This document shows, in pieces, positions 35,258 to 44,340 of a stretch of 64,000 nucleotides of DNA. The translations under genes were made by a program, and so were the position numbers. The stretch is from Alphaproteobacteria bacterium (lineage in GTDB: Bacteria > Planctomycetota > Phycisphaerae > UBA1845). The notes under the pieces are model-generated. The model searched no databases. It was not told the origin of the DNA and saw only the letters and a program-made list of their open reading frames with translations. How positions within the stretch are numbered: position 1 is the first letter of the stretch; each line of letters begins with the position of its first letter. The stretch is taken from contig JANQQE010000024.1 of the NCBI GenBank assembly GCA_028285105.1, positions 434,001 through 498,000 on the forward strand. Reading direction: 5' to 3'.

Positions 35258-36151
35258 GTGGACCCCGGCCAGGCCGATCGCTACCTCATCGACGAAATCC
35301 GCGACGGAAACGAATCGTCGTGGCGACAGTTGATCGATCGGTTTCATGGTCGCCTGCTGGCATTCGCCCGATCGCGGACGGCAAGCCTGTCCGATTCGGA
35401 AGATCTTGTTCAGGAAACGTTCATCGGATTCCTCAACTCGCTGCCCAACTTCGACGCCTCGCGATCGCTCGAAACGTACCTCTTCACGATCCTGCGCTAC
35501 AAGCTCGTCGATCGCTTGCGAAGTCGAAAGATCGTCCCGCTCAACGTCGATTCCGAAGATGAGGACTGGTGGGACCGCATTTTGCCATCCAATGAAGAAA
35601 CCCCCTCTCAGGCGGCGGCTGCGGTGGAAGAAAACGCGGCGATGTCGAAGCAGCTTGCAGAGCTGATGCGCCGGCTGATTCACGAATATCGTGACCGTTC
35701 TGCGTTTGCAGATTTGCAGGTCATCGAGTTGATCTTCTTTGCCGGCAAGCGCAATCTGGACGTTTCAGAATTGCTGGAGATGGACCAAAAACAAATCGCA
35801 GGCATCAAGTTTCGGGCGATCGCCAAACTCAAATCGTTTCTCGACGACGACGGCGTGTGCAATACCGAGCAATTCACCGATGAACACGCCGAGATCACCG
35901 TCGCCCGCGTCTGGCGACAGCATCGTCTCACTTGCCTGAAACGCAGCACCCTCGGTTCATATTCGCTCGGGGTGCTGGAAGACCCTTGGCATTCATATAC
36001 GCAGTTTCATCTGGATATCGTCAACTGCCCAATGTGTCTGGCCAACCTTGGCGACATCGAAGCCGAAGAACTGGAACAAGATCAACCGCAACTCACGCAG
36101 CAACTTTTCACATCAAGCGTCGGATTCCTGTCGAAGCATTCGGCAAAGTAA
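35258..36151 (+). CDS. ECF-type sigma factor with cysteine-containing C-terminal extension
   Basis: A 297-residue sigma-70 family protein. Region 2 is at about residues 10-85 (DSEDLVQETFIGFLNSLPNF, YLFTILRYKLVDRLRSRK); region 4 at about 140-195 (DVSELLEMDQKQIAGIKFRAIAKLKSFL). About 100 more residues follow, including CLKRSTLGSYSLGVLED and FHLDIVNCPMCLANLGD, a His-x5-Cys-x2-Cys cluster. Typical ECF factors end after region 4. GTG at 35258 is the start, with AAGGGA 7 bases upstream. Such extended factors are frequent in planctomycetes; I infer that the tail controls activity. No anti-sigma gene is next to it. Confidence 0.88.
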   Translation: MDPGQADRYLIDEIRDGNESSWRQLIDRFHGRLLAFARSRTASLSDSEDLVQETFIGFLNSLPNFDASRSLETYLFTILRYKLVDRLRSRKIVPLNVDSEDEDWWDRILPSNEETPSQAAAAVEENAAMSKQLAELMRRLIHEYRDRSAFADLQVIELIFFAGKRNLDVSELLEMDQKQIAGIKFRAIAKLKSFLDDDGVCNTEQFTDEHAEITVARVWRQHRLTCLKRSTLGSYSLGVLEDPWHSYTQFHLDIVNCPMCLANLGDIEAEELEQDQPQLTQQLFTSSVGFLSKHSAK

Positions 36152-36165
36152 TGCATGCCGAGCAA

Positions 36166-36191
36166 GTCATTCCCGCGCAGGCGGGATTCCA
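36166..36191. repeat. REP-like palindrome A
   Basis: The unit GTCATTCCCGCGCAGGCGGG continues ATTCCA. The stem is TCCCGC (36171-36176) with GCGGGA (36181-36186). It has the layout of REP sequences (GTCATTCCCGC...GCGGGAATCCA) seen in many proteobacteria. Confidence 0.8.
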
Positions 36192-36225
36192 TGATTAGCC
36201 CGGACATCGCCATTGGTCATGTTGT

Positions 36226-36252
36226 CGTCATTTCCGTGGAAGCGGAAATCCA
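36226..36252. repeat. REP-like palindrome B, with compensatory changes
   Basis: The unit again begins GTCATT and ends ATCCAG. The stem is ATTTCCG (36230-36236) with CGGAAAT (36243-36249). Compared with unit A, both arms have changed while pairing is kept. Confidence 0.75.
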
Positions 36253-36351
36253 GGCGAATGCGTCACCTCTGCCAATGAAGCGTTACCAGCCGCGTAGCGT
36301 CCGTTGCGACCGCATGTGAAGAAGAGACCTGCGAAGCCTTCACCTGCGATA

Positions 36352-36379
36352 CTGGATTCCCGCGTGCGCGGGAACTACG
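36352..36379. repeat. REP-like palindrome C, inverted
   Basis: CTGGATTCCCGCG then TGCGCGGGAACTACG reads as the reverse complement of units A and B. The stem is TTCCCGCG (36357-36364) with CGCGGGAA (36367-36374), a perfect 8-base pairing. Units in opposite orientation recall REP doublets. Confidence 0.8.
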
Positions 36380-36428
36380 GTAAAGCGCGATGTCGCCCTT
36401 TCGGGCTGGCTGTTGTATATTCGTTTAC

Positions 36429-37451
36429 ATGAACGACACTATCGACGCATCATACAAAACGGTTCAAACCAACGGTGGTTTCTTTCAAAACACCCAGCGC
36501 CGGCTCTATGAAGTCACCGGCGCAGACCGCCTGTCGTGGTTGCACAATCTCACCACCAACGCGATGAGTACGCTGCAACCGGGCGACGGAAACTATGCGT
36601 TTGCCATCACCGTTCAGGGACGAACCGTGTGCGACCTCAACTGCCTGGTGCTTGAAGATCGCCTTTGGATCGATCTGGACGAACGCTGGGCTGACGAATC
36701 GATCGCACATCTGGGCAAGTACCGCGTCATCGAAGATGTCGAGTTGGATAACGTCACGGAGTCGTGGGTGCGATTCGACATGCTTGGCCCATCGACGCCG
36801 CGCTGCGTCGAAGCACTCGGATTCGGCAACAACTTCGCCGCCTATGCAGACCTGCAACATTCAGCTGCTCAAATCGATGGGCATGATGTCGGTATCGTCA
36901 AAGGGAATCTTGGTCCTGTGGTGCTGGCGACGCTGTACGTGCAAGCCGACGCAGTGGACGATGTGCAGTCGAAGATTAAATCAACTTCAAACGATCTGGG
37001 CATGGTTGAAGTAGACGACCAACTCTTCAACATCATCCGCATCGAAGCCGGTATCCCCAACTCGGTAGACGATATCGATTCCGAAGTCATCCCGCCAGAG
37101 ACGTTGCAAGTCGAACGTGGTATCAGTTATGTCAAAGGATGCTATCTCGGCCAGGAGGTCATCGAGCGCATGCGCAGCCGCAACAGCATGGCCCGCAGTC
37201 TGGTCGGATTGAAAATCTCCGGCCATCAGCTTCCGGCGAAAGATTGCTGGGTGTTCGCCGACACGAAGCAAGTCGGGCGGGTCACGTCGGCATGCCACTC
37301 GGTTGCACTCGATTCGATCCTCGCACTCGGGTACATAAAAACATCGCTCGCCGAAGAATCTGGCGCCCTCCGAGTTGCCCTGAACGATACCGATTTTGCC
37401 GATGCAGAACGGGTCGAGATTCCCCTTGCGAACTGGAATACGGCGAACTAA
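36429..37451 (+). CDS. ygfZ: YgfZ-type folate-binding protein (GcvT family)
   Basis: A 340-residue GcvT-fold protein. The signature KGCYLGQEVIERMRSR near residue 235 matches the YgfZ/IBA57 motif KGC[FY]xGQE, with its functional Cys. N-terminal part: YEVTGADRLSWLHNLTTNAM, also typical. YgfZ proteins bind tetrahydrofolate and help Fe-S cluster enzymes such as MiaB. The ATG at 36429 is used; TATATT at 36416-36421 lies just upstream, so the message may be nearly leaderless. FolD (34191) is another folate gene nearby. Confidence 0.92.
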   Translation: MNDTIDASYKTVQTNGGFFQNTQRRLYEVTGADRLSWLHNLTTNAMSTLQPGDGNYAFAITVQGRTVCDLNCLVLEDRLWIDLDERWADESIAHLGKYRVIEDVELDNVTESWVRFDMLGPSTPRCVEALGFGNNFAAYADLQHSAAQIDGHDVGIVKGNLGPVVLATLYVQADAVDDVQSKIKSTSNDLGMVEVDDQLFNIIRIEAGIPNSVDDIDSEVIPPETLQVERGISYVKGCYLGQEVIERMRSRNSMARSLVGLKISGHQLPAKDCWVFADTKQVGRVTSACHSVALDSILALGYIKTSLAEESGALRVALNDTDFADAERVEIPLANWNTAN

Positions 37452-37775
37452 AGAAACGCCCACATCGCGACTCGCAAGAACTACCTGCGATTCCACTGAA
37501 ATTTCGATATCCGGATTGGGTATAATCGCAACGGTTCAGCAGAATTCATTGACGCGGAGACCATTCGCGCTAATCATAGTGCAATCGGATGATGTGTGGG
37601 CGTCTTTGCAGGGGTGTGTGCGACTCGAAAGCGTACGCTTCGATTCAACGCAAGTGATGACGCAGCCGCGTCGTTGATATACCAAAGATCGGAATTCGAT
37701 TCTGCCAGGCACATGTCTGTCAGGAAATTGCGCATCGTCTTAATCGGGGAAACAGTAGTCAAAGAGTGCAACACC
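37452..37775. other. Gap before the two-component genes
   Basis: No gene is supported in these 324 bases. A perfect TATAAT lies at 37521-37526. The reading frame of the response regulator extends back to 37596 but that part shows no family similarity. Confidence 0.5.
37521..37526 (+). promoter_or_regulatory. Candidate -10 element for the two-component operon
   Basis: A perfect TATAAT. The hexamer 17-18 bases upstream (TGAAAT region near 37496) is a poor -35. If used, the leader before the ATG at 37776 would be about 240 bases. Confidence 0.35.
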
Positions 37776-38474
37776 ATGAACGCATCGGCTGATTCCAAGA
37801 AAATCCTGCTCGTCGAAGATGACGAAAGAATTCGCCTTGAGGTTTTCGATTCGCTTCAAGCGGCTGGCTTTACGGTCAGCGTGGCTGCGACTCTTGCCGA
37901 ATCGCAGGAGAAAGTTCAATCGGGCGTCGATCTGATATTGTTGGATCTCGGACTTCCCGACGGTGACGGCTTGGATTTGTGTCGAGCCATGCGTTCGAGC
38001 GGTAGCGACATTCCGATCATCCTGTTGACTGCGCGCGACGCACCGGAACAACGCGTCCGCGGACTCGATGTGGGTGCCGACGACTATGTGGTCAAACCGT
38101 TCCACATGCCCGAACTGGTCGCAAGAATTCGCGGGCTGTTTCGTCGCAGTGGTGGCAAGTCGTCAACGGGCATGCTACGTGCCGATTCGTTGTGGCTCGA
38201 TCCGCAGGCGCGAACGGTGGGTCGTGACGAGCAGCGCCTTGAACTGAAACCGCGCGAATTCGATCTGCTGCATTTTATGATGAGCAACCCCGGCAGAGCG
38301 TGGACACGCGATCAACTTATCGAGCGCGTCTGGGGAAAAACGTTTGACGGCGATGCACGCACCGTTGACTTGCATATCGCCCGTTTGCGCAGCAAGATCG
38401 AGAAAGACCCATCCGACCCGCGCTATGTCGAAACCGTTTGGGGTGTCGGTTATCGATTCCAGGAAGAATCGTGA
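37776..38474 (+). CDS. OmpR-family response regulator
   Basis: A 232-residue transcription factor. Receiver domain: acidic pair in LLVEDDER, phospho-acceptor Asp in LILLDLGLPDGDG, Thr in ILLTARDAP and Lys in VVKPFHMPEL. Winged-helix output domain: LELKPREFDLLHFMMSNPGR...VWGKTFDGDARTVDLHIARL...VETVWGVGYRF. All key residues are present. It shares a GTGA overlap (38471-38474) with the histidine kinase gene, its evident partner. The upstream part of the frame (from 37596) is excluded because the receiver fold starts at MNASADSKKILLVEDD. Confidence 0.94.
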   Translation: MNASADSKKILLVEDDERIRLEVFDSLQAAGFTVSVAATLAESQEKVQSGVDLILLDLGLPDGDGLDLCRAMRSSGSDIPIILLTARDAPEQRVRGLDVGADDYVVKPFHMPELVARIRGLFRRSGGKSSTGMLRADSLWLDPQARTVGRDEQRLELKPREFDLLHFMMSNPGRAWTRDQLIERVWGKTFDGDARTVDLHIARLRSKIEKDPSDPRYVETVWGVGYRFQEES

Positions 38475-40006
38475 CGAGTGGCCAATATCCAGCAAGACCG
38501 AAACCAACCGCAAACGTTGCCCCACCGCCACGAAAAGCCACCCGCGTTCGCCTGACGCGACGCATCAGTGTTCGTCTTGCTTTCGTCCTGGGTCTGGCGA
38601 TGTTCTCGCTGATGTTTCTCACGTCGATTCTCGTTCACTTCGCCGATGTGGCTGCCATTGAACAGAACGATCCTTCGACGCGATTGGCATCGACTCCGTT
38701 CGCTCGGTACCTGACCGACAATCTCACGCTCAACGAACAACGCCAATACGTCCCCACCGAAGAAGCCGAAAAAGTATTGGAAACTTTCCTCGCAGTGGCC
38801 GAGACCTACGTCTGGCTCGATCCGGACGATCAAATCCTGACGACGGGTAGCGCCGCCCAAACGTACGTCAGTGTCGGTGAGACCTGGCCACTGTGCAGTT
38901 CGGCGGCGTATTGCACCGTTGACCTCGGTCCTGACGCACCGCAAGCCGGATCGACCTGGACACGACTGGCTATCGAGGGAAGACACATTGGTACATTCGT
39001 CCTCATCTATTTTGACTTTCAGGTGGCATCCACCGAGTCCAGGATTTGGGGCATCGTTCCAGTCAACCTGGTGCTTCGATTGTTGGCCGCCAGTCTCATC
39101 GCAGGCTTGACATCGGTGCTTCTCGTCAACTTTGTGACAAGAAGGCTTTCCGATCTTGCAACCGACGCCGCCACGCCCCTTCGCAGCCAATCCGAACTCG
39201 TCGATCTGCCCGGGCCGTTTGACGTGTCGGGCGAAGATGAGATTGCGCTGCTGGCAACGGCACTGAACACCATGCGCGGGCGCATCGAAGAACTGGTAGC
39301 CAGCCTCGAGGAAAGAGACAAGCAAAGACGCGATTGGATCGCTCAGGTCTCGCACGATTTGCGCACGCCGCTAACCGCGCTTTCGGCATGCCTGGAACGC
39401 GCCCGCGATCGATTGTTGGTGACTGAAAAGCCAATCTCGCGTGAAGCCGTTCTAGAAATGGTCAACGCAGCCCGCCACGACCGTCAGCGCATGCAGATGC
39501 TTGTTGAAGACTTATTCGAGCTTGCCCGTTTGGACGCACACGAAAGACTCAACCTCGAACCGGTTCCGCCTGGCGAACTCATACGCCAGACGACACGCGG
39601 AATGCGGCCAATGGCCCAGGAATCTGGCATTGAGCTGAAATCCGATGTAAGCCCCGCACTTCCAACCGTTCGTGCAGACGGCAGGCGTTTGATGCGGGCG
39701 TTGGAAAACCTGACCCGAAACGCCATCCATTTCGCCCGGAGCGAAGTCACGCTGTCGGCACAACTTGAAGGCGAACACATCAAACTTTTGGTGCTCGACG
39801 ATGGCCCGGGATTTCCGGAAGCCGACGGAAAGATTCTTCTCGAACTCACCGAATCGCACCCACGTCGTCCGGATTCTGCCGGTTTGGGGCTGGTCGTCGT
39901 GCGCCGGGTCGCAGAAGCTCACGGCGGCGAACTCGGCGGCGAAAATCGCGACGAAGGTGGCGCGCGCGTCTGGGTGCGGATTCCCGTCAATCAAAAAGAC
40001 ACGTGA
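38471..40006 (+). CDS. Membrane sensor histidine kinase
   Basis: A 511-residue kinase. The GTG at 38471 overlaps the regulator's stop and has AGGAAG 5-6 bases upstream, so it is preferred to the frame start at 38438. Layout: a Pro/Lys-rich cytoplasmic N-terminus, membrane helix (about 40-60), ~140-residue extracytoplasmic sensor, second helix (about 200-225), HAMP-like linker, HisKA with WIAQVSHDLRTPLTAL, then HATPase with N box ALENLTRNAIHFA, G1 VLDDGPGFPE and G2 DSAGLGLVVVRRVAEAHGG. The sensed signal is unknown. No target genes are adjacent except the downstream metzincin lipoprotein, 258 bases away. Confidence 0.94.
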   Translation: MTSGQYPARPKPTANVAPPPRKATRVRLTRRISVRLAFVLGLAMFSLMFLTSILVHFADVAAIEQNDPSTRLASTPFARYLTDNLTLNEQRQYVPTEEAEKVLETFLAVAETYVWLDPDDQILTTGSAAQTYVSVGETWPLCSSAAYCTVDLGPDAPQAGSTWTRLAIEGRHIGTFVLIYFDFQVASTESRIWGIVPVNLVLRLLAASLIAGLTSVLLVNFVTRRLSDLATDAATPLRSQSELVDLPGPFDVSGEDEIALLATALNTMRGRIEELVASLEERDKQRRDWIAQVSHDLRTPLTALSACLERARDRLLVTEKPISREAVLEMVNAARHDRQRMQMLVEDLFELARLDAHERLNLEPVPPGELIRQTTRGMRPMAQESGIELKSDVSPALPTVRADGRRLMRALENLTRNAIHFARSEVTLSAQLEGEHIKLLVLDDGPGFPEADGKILLELTESHPRRPDSAGLGLVVVRRVAEAHGGELGGENRDEGGARVWVRIPVNQKDT

Positions 40007-40264
40007 AACACGTCGCGATCTGGACTGAGTTTTTCCGATTCAATCCATAGACAAATCACGTATTCAACGATAGCAAACGCGCTCCGCACTGCCCGATAAA
40101 AATGCTCTCATCCCATTTTGCCAATGTCATTTATCCGCCACTGCAAACCGATCTGACACCCGTTCGCCTGCACCCGAATTGAATTTGAAACTCGAAGCGC
40201 AGATGGGTTTACGCATCCGGGCTTTTAGCCTCGGCGCGACCCTCAGCGATTCGAGGGCGGTTCC

Positions 40265-41590
40265 GTGCGACACAACAGACAACTCGTGGTCATTGCTTAT
40301 CGGTGGACTTGCATTGCGGCTTTCGCGTGCATGGGCGGTTGCGGTTCGGACGTCGTCGCGCGACTCATGGGTCAGGATGATCCGGCGACGCGGCCCATCG
40401 ACGTGACCCAGTGGTTCGAGACGGACAAGTGGGAACTTCCAACCGAACCGGGGCCCTTTGGACCTGCCGCTCGCCTCAACGTGGAAGACCGTGAAGGCGT
40501 GCGCGTGTTCATGTCGGTCGATTCGCCCGACGACGTTCTGATTTACAACATCGGTGACGTCGTTCCGGGCGAACGCATCGCTATTCAAGCCATCCCGATT
40601 TCAACAAGCCGCCTCGATCCTGTGGTTGCGGTCTTCGATGCCAACATGAACTGGATGCATTACAACGACGATCGCCACTACTACGACCGTCAGATCGATG
40701 CGCAGCTGGATTTCAAGGTGCGGGCCTACAGTCAGGATTGCTTTGTCGCGATCGCTTCGAGTCCGCGCGCAGAATCGGTTGGGGAGATGAATCTCTTCGT
40801 CTCGCGCTCCGTCGAAAACCCTCCGGAGTTGCCAACGCCTCAGATTATCTATCTCGATTTCGACGGTCAGAACAATGTCGTCATCGGCCGAAGGAATCCG
40901 GTCCATGTGCCGACGTTCGACGCATCGGCCATCGACCCCGCACTTGAAGCCGAAACGCAGACCATTCGCGAGGGCGTGAGCTGGCGTGTCCAACAAGATT
41001 TCGCTCGGTTCGGCGTCACGGTAATGTCGTCGGCTTGGCAACCGCGGCCCAACACACCGCATACGACGATCTATTTCGGTAGCGAAGATCCGGGACTGCT
41101 CGGCCTCTCGGACAACATAGATACCTTTAACCAGTACGACGGGCAGGACGCGATCATCTTTGTCGAATCGTTTGACCTATTCACCGTCGCGTCGCCAACC
41201 ACACAGCAATGGATCGACGTAGTCGCCAATGTCGCCAGTCACGAAGTCGGTCACCTTCTGGGATTGCACCACACAGCCGACCCAACCGAGATCATGGACA
41301 CGTCCGCCGACTTGATTCAAATGCTCGAGGCCCAGACGTTTCACCGGGCACCGCTTCACGACGGAACTTTTGCTGTCGGATTTCAGGATTCGGTCGGTAC
41401 GCTAATTCGCAATGTTGGGGCTTCCGACAATTTTACGCCCTCAGACGATTTGGAAGCCAATTCGTTGAGCGTCGAAACTGACCGGCAGCTACAAACGAAA
41501 TCGGCGATTCCGGCCCGTTCATATTGTAGCTTTGGCACGGCATGCGCCGCGGCAACCGCAAAGAAGCGGTTTACGAATACTCAGAACTGA
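40265..41590 (+). CDS. Metzincin-type zinc metalloprotease lipoprotein
   Basis: A 441-residue exported protein with a lipoprotein signal (lipobox AFACMGGC). The catalytic motif is SHEVGHLLGLHH, a full metzincin HExxHxxGxxH, followed by a Met-turn candidate EIMDT eight residues on. Residues about 80-185 resemble a PPC-like beta domain (VDSPDDVLIYNIGDVVPGER). The start is GTG at 40265 with GAGGG about 8 bases upstream. Matrixin- and archaemetzincin-like secreted proteases of this kind are common in planctomycetes. Whether it is controlled by the upstream two-component pair is open. Confidence 0.88.
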   Translation: MRHNRQLVVIAYRWTCIAAFACMGGCGSDVVARLMGQDDPATRPIDVTQWFETDKWELPTEPGPFGPAARLNVEDREGVRVFMSVDSPDDVLIYNIGDVVPGERIAIQAIPISTSRLDPVVAVFDANMNWMHYNDDRHYYDRQIDAQLDFKVRAYSQDCFVAIASSPRAESVGEMNLFVSRSVENPPELPTPQIIYLDFDGQNNVVIGRRNPVHVPTFDASAIDPALEAETQTIREGVSWRVQQDFARFGVTVMSSAWQPRPNTPHTTIYFGSEDPGLLGLSDNIDTFNQYDGQDAIIFVESFDLFTVASPTTQQWIDVVANVASHEVGHLLGLHHTADPTEIMDTSADLIQMLEAQTFHRAPLHDGTFAVGFQDSVGTLIRNVGASDNFTPSDDLEANSLSVETDRQLQTKSAIPARSYCSFGTACAAATAKKRFTNTQN

Positions 41591-42017
41591 TTTGAGATAA
41601 GGGAAGATTAATTCTGTGTTGCGAAGGGGGCAGACTGCGGTTGACATTTCGGGGGTGGTTCGTACATTGTCAGGCATTCCATGGACAGGATTTTGTTTCG
41701 ATCGCATGTGTTATTTCAATTGCTCGTGTTGTATCGATCGCCCAGGGACGGAGCGGTCAGAGTGGCACCGCTGAAAGCGTTTGCGGGCATGGATCTTTCA
41801 ACCTTCATCCAAGCCGTACCGATGCACCCATATCGAGAACTTCACGACTCATTGAGTCGCTAAGCCTATAACACTAAACACAAAACCCAATCAATAGGTT
41901 TCTCAAATGTTGCAATGGCACGTCAATCGTTGACCGTGTTCGGGACAAATGGCGTCATCGAAACAACGTCGCATTCGATGACAATGTTTCATTCGTTGCA
42001 GCAGCAAAGGGGCAGTC
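41591..42017. other. Long gap and probable leader before the S1-domain gene
   Basis: No gene is firmly supported in these 427 bases. It holds a good promoter (41641-41668) and a probable untranslated leader of about 340 bases. A 60-codon frame at 41681-41863 begins just after the promoter but lacks a ribosome binding site and any known similarity. Confidence 0.5.
41641..41668 (+). promoter_or_regulatory. Sigma-70-type promoter for the S1-domain gene
   Basis: A perfect TTGACA (41641-41646) and TACATT (41663-41668; 4/6) are spaced by 16 bases. The start site would be near 41675, leaving a long leader before the ATG at 42018. Confidence 0.5.
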
Positions 42018-43538
42018 ATGAGCGAATCGGATAATCTTGAAAGCAAGTCCAATACGGATGATGCGATCAACCGCGAAGTAGAAGCCGCCATGTCGGCGAT
42101 GTCGGCAGAAGAGATGGCCGCAATCACCGCCGGCGGATCGACTCCCGATTCCAATGACGCCGACACGGGTGGCCCCTCAGGTCTGCAAATGGGACGCATC
42201 GTTTCAATTCATGGCGACGACGTTTTTGTTGACATTGGCGGCAAGACCCAGGGCGTTCTCAGCAAAGCACAGTTCAAGCCCGACGAAGTCATCGCAGTCG
42301 GCGAACCGATCGAAGTCTATATCGACCGCCACGATCGTGAATCCGATCTGATCATTCTGTCGCGCAAGGGCGCCCCCCGAAGCGTTGAATGGGAGCTTCT
42401 CAAACCCGGCGACATCGTCGAAGGCCGCATCATTGGCCTCAATCGCGGTGGGCTGGAAGTCAAGCTCAAAGGGGTTACGGCCTTCATGCCTGCATCGCAG
42501 GTGGATGTGATGCACGTCAAAGATATCTCCATTTTCCTCGGCGAAAATGTCCGCTGCGAAGTCGTCGAAATCGACCGACGCGGAAAGAACCTCACCGTAA
42601 GTCGCCGAAAGGTTCTCGACAAGGAACGCAAAGCCAAGCGCGAGGAACTCATCAAAGACCTCGAAGTCGGACAGGTTCGCAAAGGCGTCGTCGGTAACCT
42701 CACCGATTTTGGTGCGTTTGTGGATCTCGGCGGGGTCGATGGCCTCATCCACATCAGCGAGATGAGCTACAAGCAAATCAAGAAACCGTCCGAAGTCGTT
42801 AACCCGGGCGACGTCGTCGAAGTCAAAGTCCTCAAGATTCAGGGAGAAGGTGCAAAGCAGCGGATTTCGCTCGGCCTCAAGCAAACCCAGCCCGATCCAT
42901 GGGAAGGCGTCGCCGATCGTTTCCCGGTCGATTCGACCCACAAGGTTCGCATCGTGCGGCTTGCCGATTTCGGTGCGTTTGCCCAACTCGAAGAAGGCAT
43001 TGATGGTTTGATTCCCGTCAGCGAAATGGCCTGGAACCGAATTGGCAGCCCCAAGGAAGTTGTCGAAGTCGGACAAGTCGTGGACGTATCGGTCCTGAAA
43101 GTCGAACCGAAGCGGCAGCGCATTTCACTGAGCATGAAGAAAGCCCAACCCGATCCGTGGGCGGGCGTCATCGAAAGCTACACTCCCGAAACCGAAGTCA
43201 ATGGCAAGGTCACCCGACTCGCCGACTTCGGTGCGTTCATCGAAATCGCCCCCGGTGTCGAGGGGATGGCTCACATATCTGAGCTTTCCGAAAAACGCAT
43301 CAAAAACTGCGGTGAAGTTTTGAAGGTCGGTCAGGAAGTCAAAGCCAGGGTGCTTCGCGTCGATGAAAAGACCCGTCGCATTGGCCTGTCGCTCAAACCG
43401 GCAGAGGCTGCGTCGGCACCGCTGTCGTTGGACACCGGAAAATCGGGCCCGCCCAAGAAGAAAAATAAGAAGCTGCGTGGCGGGCTTTCGGGTGGCTGGG
43501 ACTGGGCTGGTTCGGGCTTTGACGGTCTCGGTTCATAA
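42018..43538 (+). CDS. rpsA: S1 RNA-binding domain protein (ribosomal protein S1-like)
   Basis: A 506-residue protein with five S1 OB-fold repeats: about residues 55-120 (MGRIVSIHGDDVFVDIGG), 130-200 (VEGRIIGLNRGGLEVKLKG), 215-290 (VGNLTDFGAFVDLGGVDGLI), 303-375 (RLADFGAFAQLEEGIDGLIP) and 388-460 (RLADFGAFIEIAPGVEGMAH). The ~50-residue N-terminus is acidic. The last ~30 residues are Lys- then Gly/Trp-rich (KKKNKKLRGG...GGWDWAGSG). E. coli S1 has six repeats, so this may be the genome's S1 or a paralogue. It binds mRNA and aids translation initiation. It precedes the fatty-acid-type genes by 196 bases. Confidence 0.9.
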   Translation: MSESDNLESKSNTDDAINREVEAAMSAMSAEEMAAITAGGSTPDSNDADTGGPSGLQMGRIVSIHGDDVFVDIGGKTQGVLSKAQFKPDEVIAVGEPIEVYIDRHDRESDLIILSRKGAPRSVEWELLKPGDIVEGRIIGLNRGGLEVKLKGVTAFMPASQVDVMHVKDISIFLGENVRCEVVEIDRRGKNLTVSRRKVLDKERKAKREELIKDLEVGQVRKGVVGNLTDFGAFVDLGGVDGLIHISEMSYKQIKKPSEVVNPGDVVEVKVLKIQGEGAKQRISLGLKQTQPDPWEGVADRFPVDSTHKVRIVRLADFGAFAQLEEGIDGLIPVSEMAWNRIGSPKEVVEVGQVVDVSVLKVEPKRQRISLSMKKAQPDPWAGVIESYTPETEVNGKVTRLADFGAFIEIAPGVEGMAHISELSEKRIKNCGEVLKVGQEVKARVLRVDEKTRRIGLSLKPAEAASAPLSLDTGKSGPPKKKNKKLRGGLSGGWDWAGSGFDGLGS

Positions 43539-43734
43539 AAAGGCTGGCGTTTCGCATCGCGAGTTCACTTTTGATAGGCTCGCCCGCGACACACTCAAGC
43601 TGCGCGAACCCACGTGCTTCCATGCTGGCGTTTGCAGAATTCCTGCGTTAGACTGCCCGCAGGTCGCCCGCGCGATCGGACGATTGGATTTTAGATCCGC
43701 AAACCCATACGAATCTTGAGGTTACAAACTCGCT

Positions 43735-44232
43735 GTGAAATTCTGCCTGGTTGATCGAATCACGGAGTTGGAAGCCGGCAAGCACATTCATGCCATCAAA
43801 GCCGTATCGCTCTCCGAAGAATACCTTGCCGACCATTTTCCCTCGTTTCCGATCTTGCCAGGTGTCTTCATGTTGGAATCGCTGGCTGAGGCGGCAGCGT
43901 GGCTGGTCCGTGCGAGCGAAGACTTCGCCCATAGCATGATCTTGCTGGCCGAGGCAAAAAACGTTACATACAAGAGCTTCTTGAAGCCTGGGCACATATT
44001 AAATACCCAGGTAACTTGTCGTCGATTGGCGCAGGACGAAAGTGATTTTGCGGGTGTGGGGTATTGCGACGGTACGGAAGTGGTCAAAGGCCGTTTCTCA
44101 CTACGCCACCTCAACCTCTCCGACAAGAATTCCGAGTTCGCGGAACTGGATTCCAAAATCATCCAGCGGACTCGTGAGCATTTTAAGATACTGTATGATG
44201 CACCCGTCGGCGCGACCTTGCAACAAGCTTAA
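43735..44232 (+). CDS. FabZ-like 3-hydroxyacyl-ACP dehydratase (first hotdog protein)
   Basis: A 165-residue hotdog-fold protein. The catalytic block LADHFPSFPILPGVFMLESLAEAA contains the active-site His and Glu of FabZ in standard spacing. The start is GTG at 43735; GAGG is 12 bases upstream. It would dehydrate 3-hydroxyacyl chains carried by the ACP encoded next. It is longer than FabZ (about 150) with an extended C-terminus. A second hotdog gene (44873-45361) is in the same run, so this cluster seems to serve a dedicated pathway. Confidence 0.88.
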   Translation: MKFCLVDRITELEAGKHIHAIKAVSLSEEYLADHFPSFPILPGVFMLESLAEAAAWLVRASEDFAHSMILLAEAKNVTYKSFLKPGHILNTQVTCRRLAQDESDFAGVGYCDGTEVVKGRFSLRHLNLSDKNSEFAELDSKIIQRTREHFKILYDAPVGATLQQA

Positions 44233-44340
44233 AGAGGTCGCAGCGCAATGTGTTGCACGATCGATTTTGAAGGGCATCTTAAGGGACGAGATGCCATCAC
44301 AGATGATGCAGGCGTAGAAGGTAGCAGGAGGTAAGCGACG

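Noticed and set aside
38450..39355. 301-codon antisense frame opposite the histidine kinase
   Set aside because: The plus strand encodes an unmistakable kinase with all motifs.
41681..41863. 60-codon frame just after the S1 gene promoter, possible leader peptide
   Set aside because: No ribosome binding site and no codon run suggestive of attenuation.
42204..43076. 290-codon antisense frame inside the S1-domain gene
   Set aside because: Fully antisense to a clear five-repeat S1 protein; Asp/Phe-rich composition is the mirror of GAA/GTC codons.
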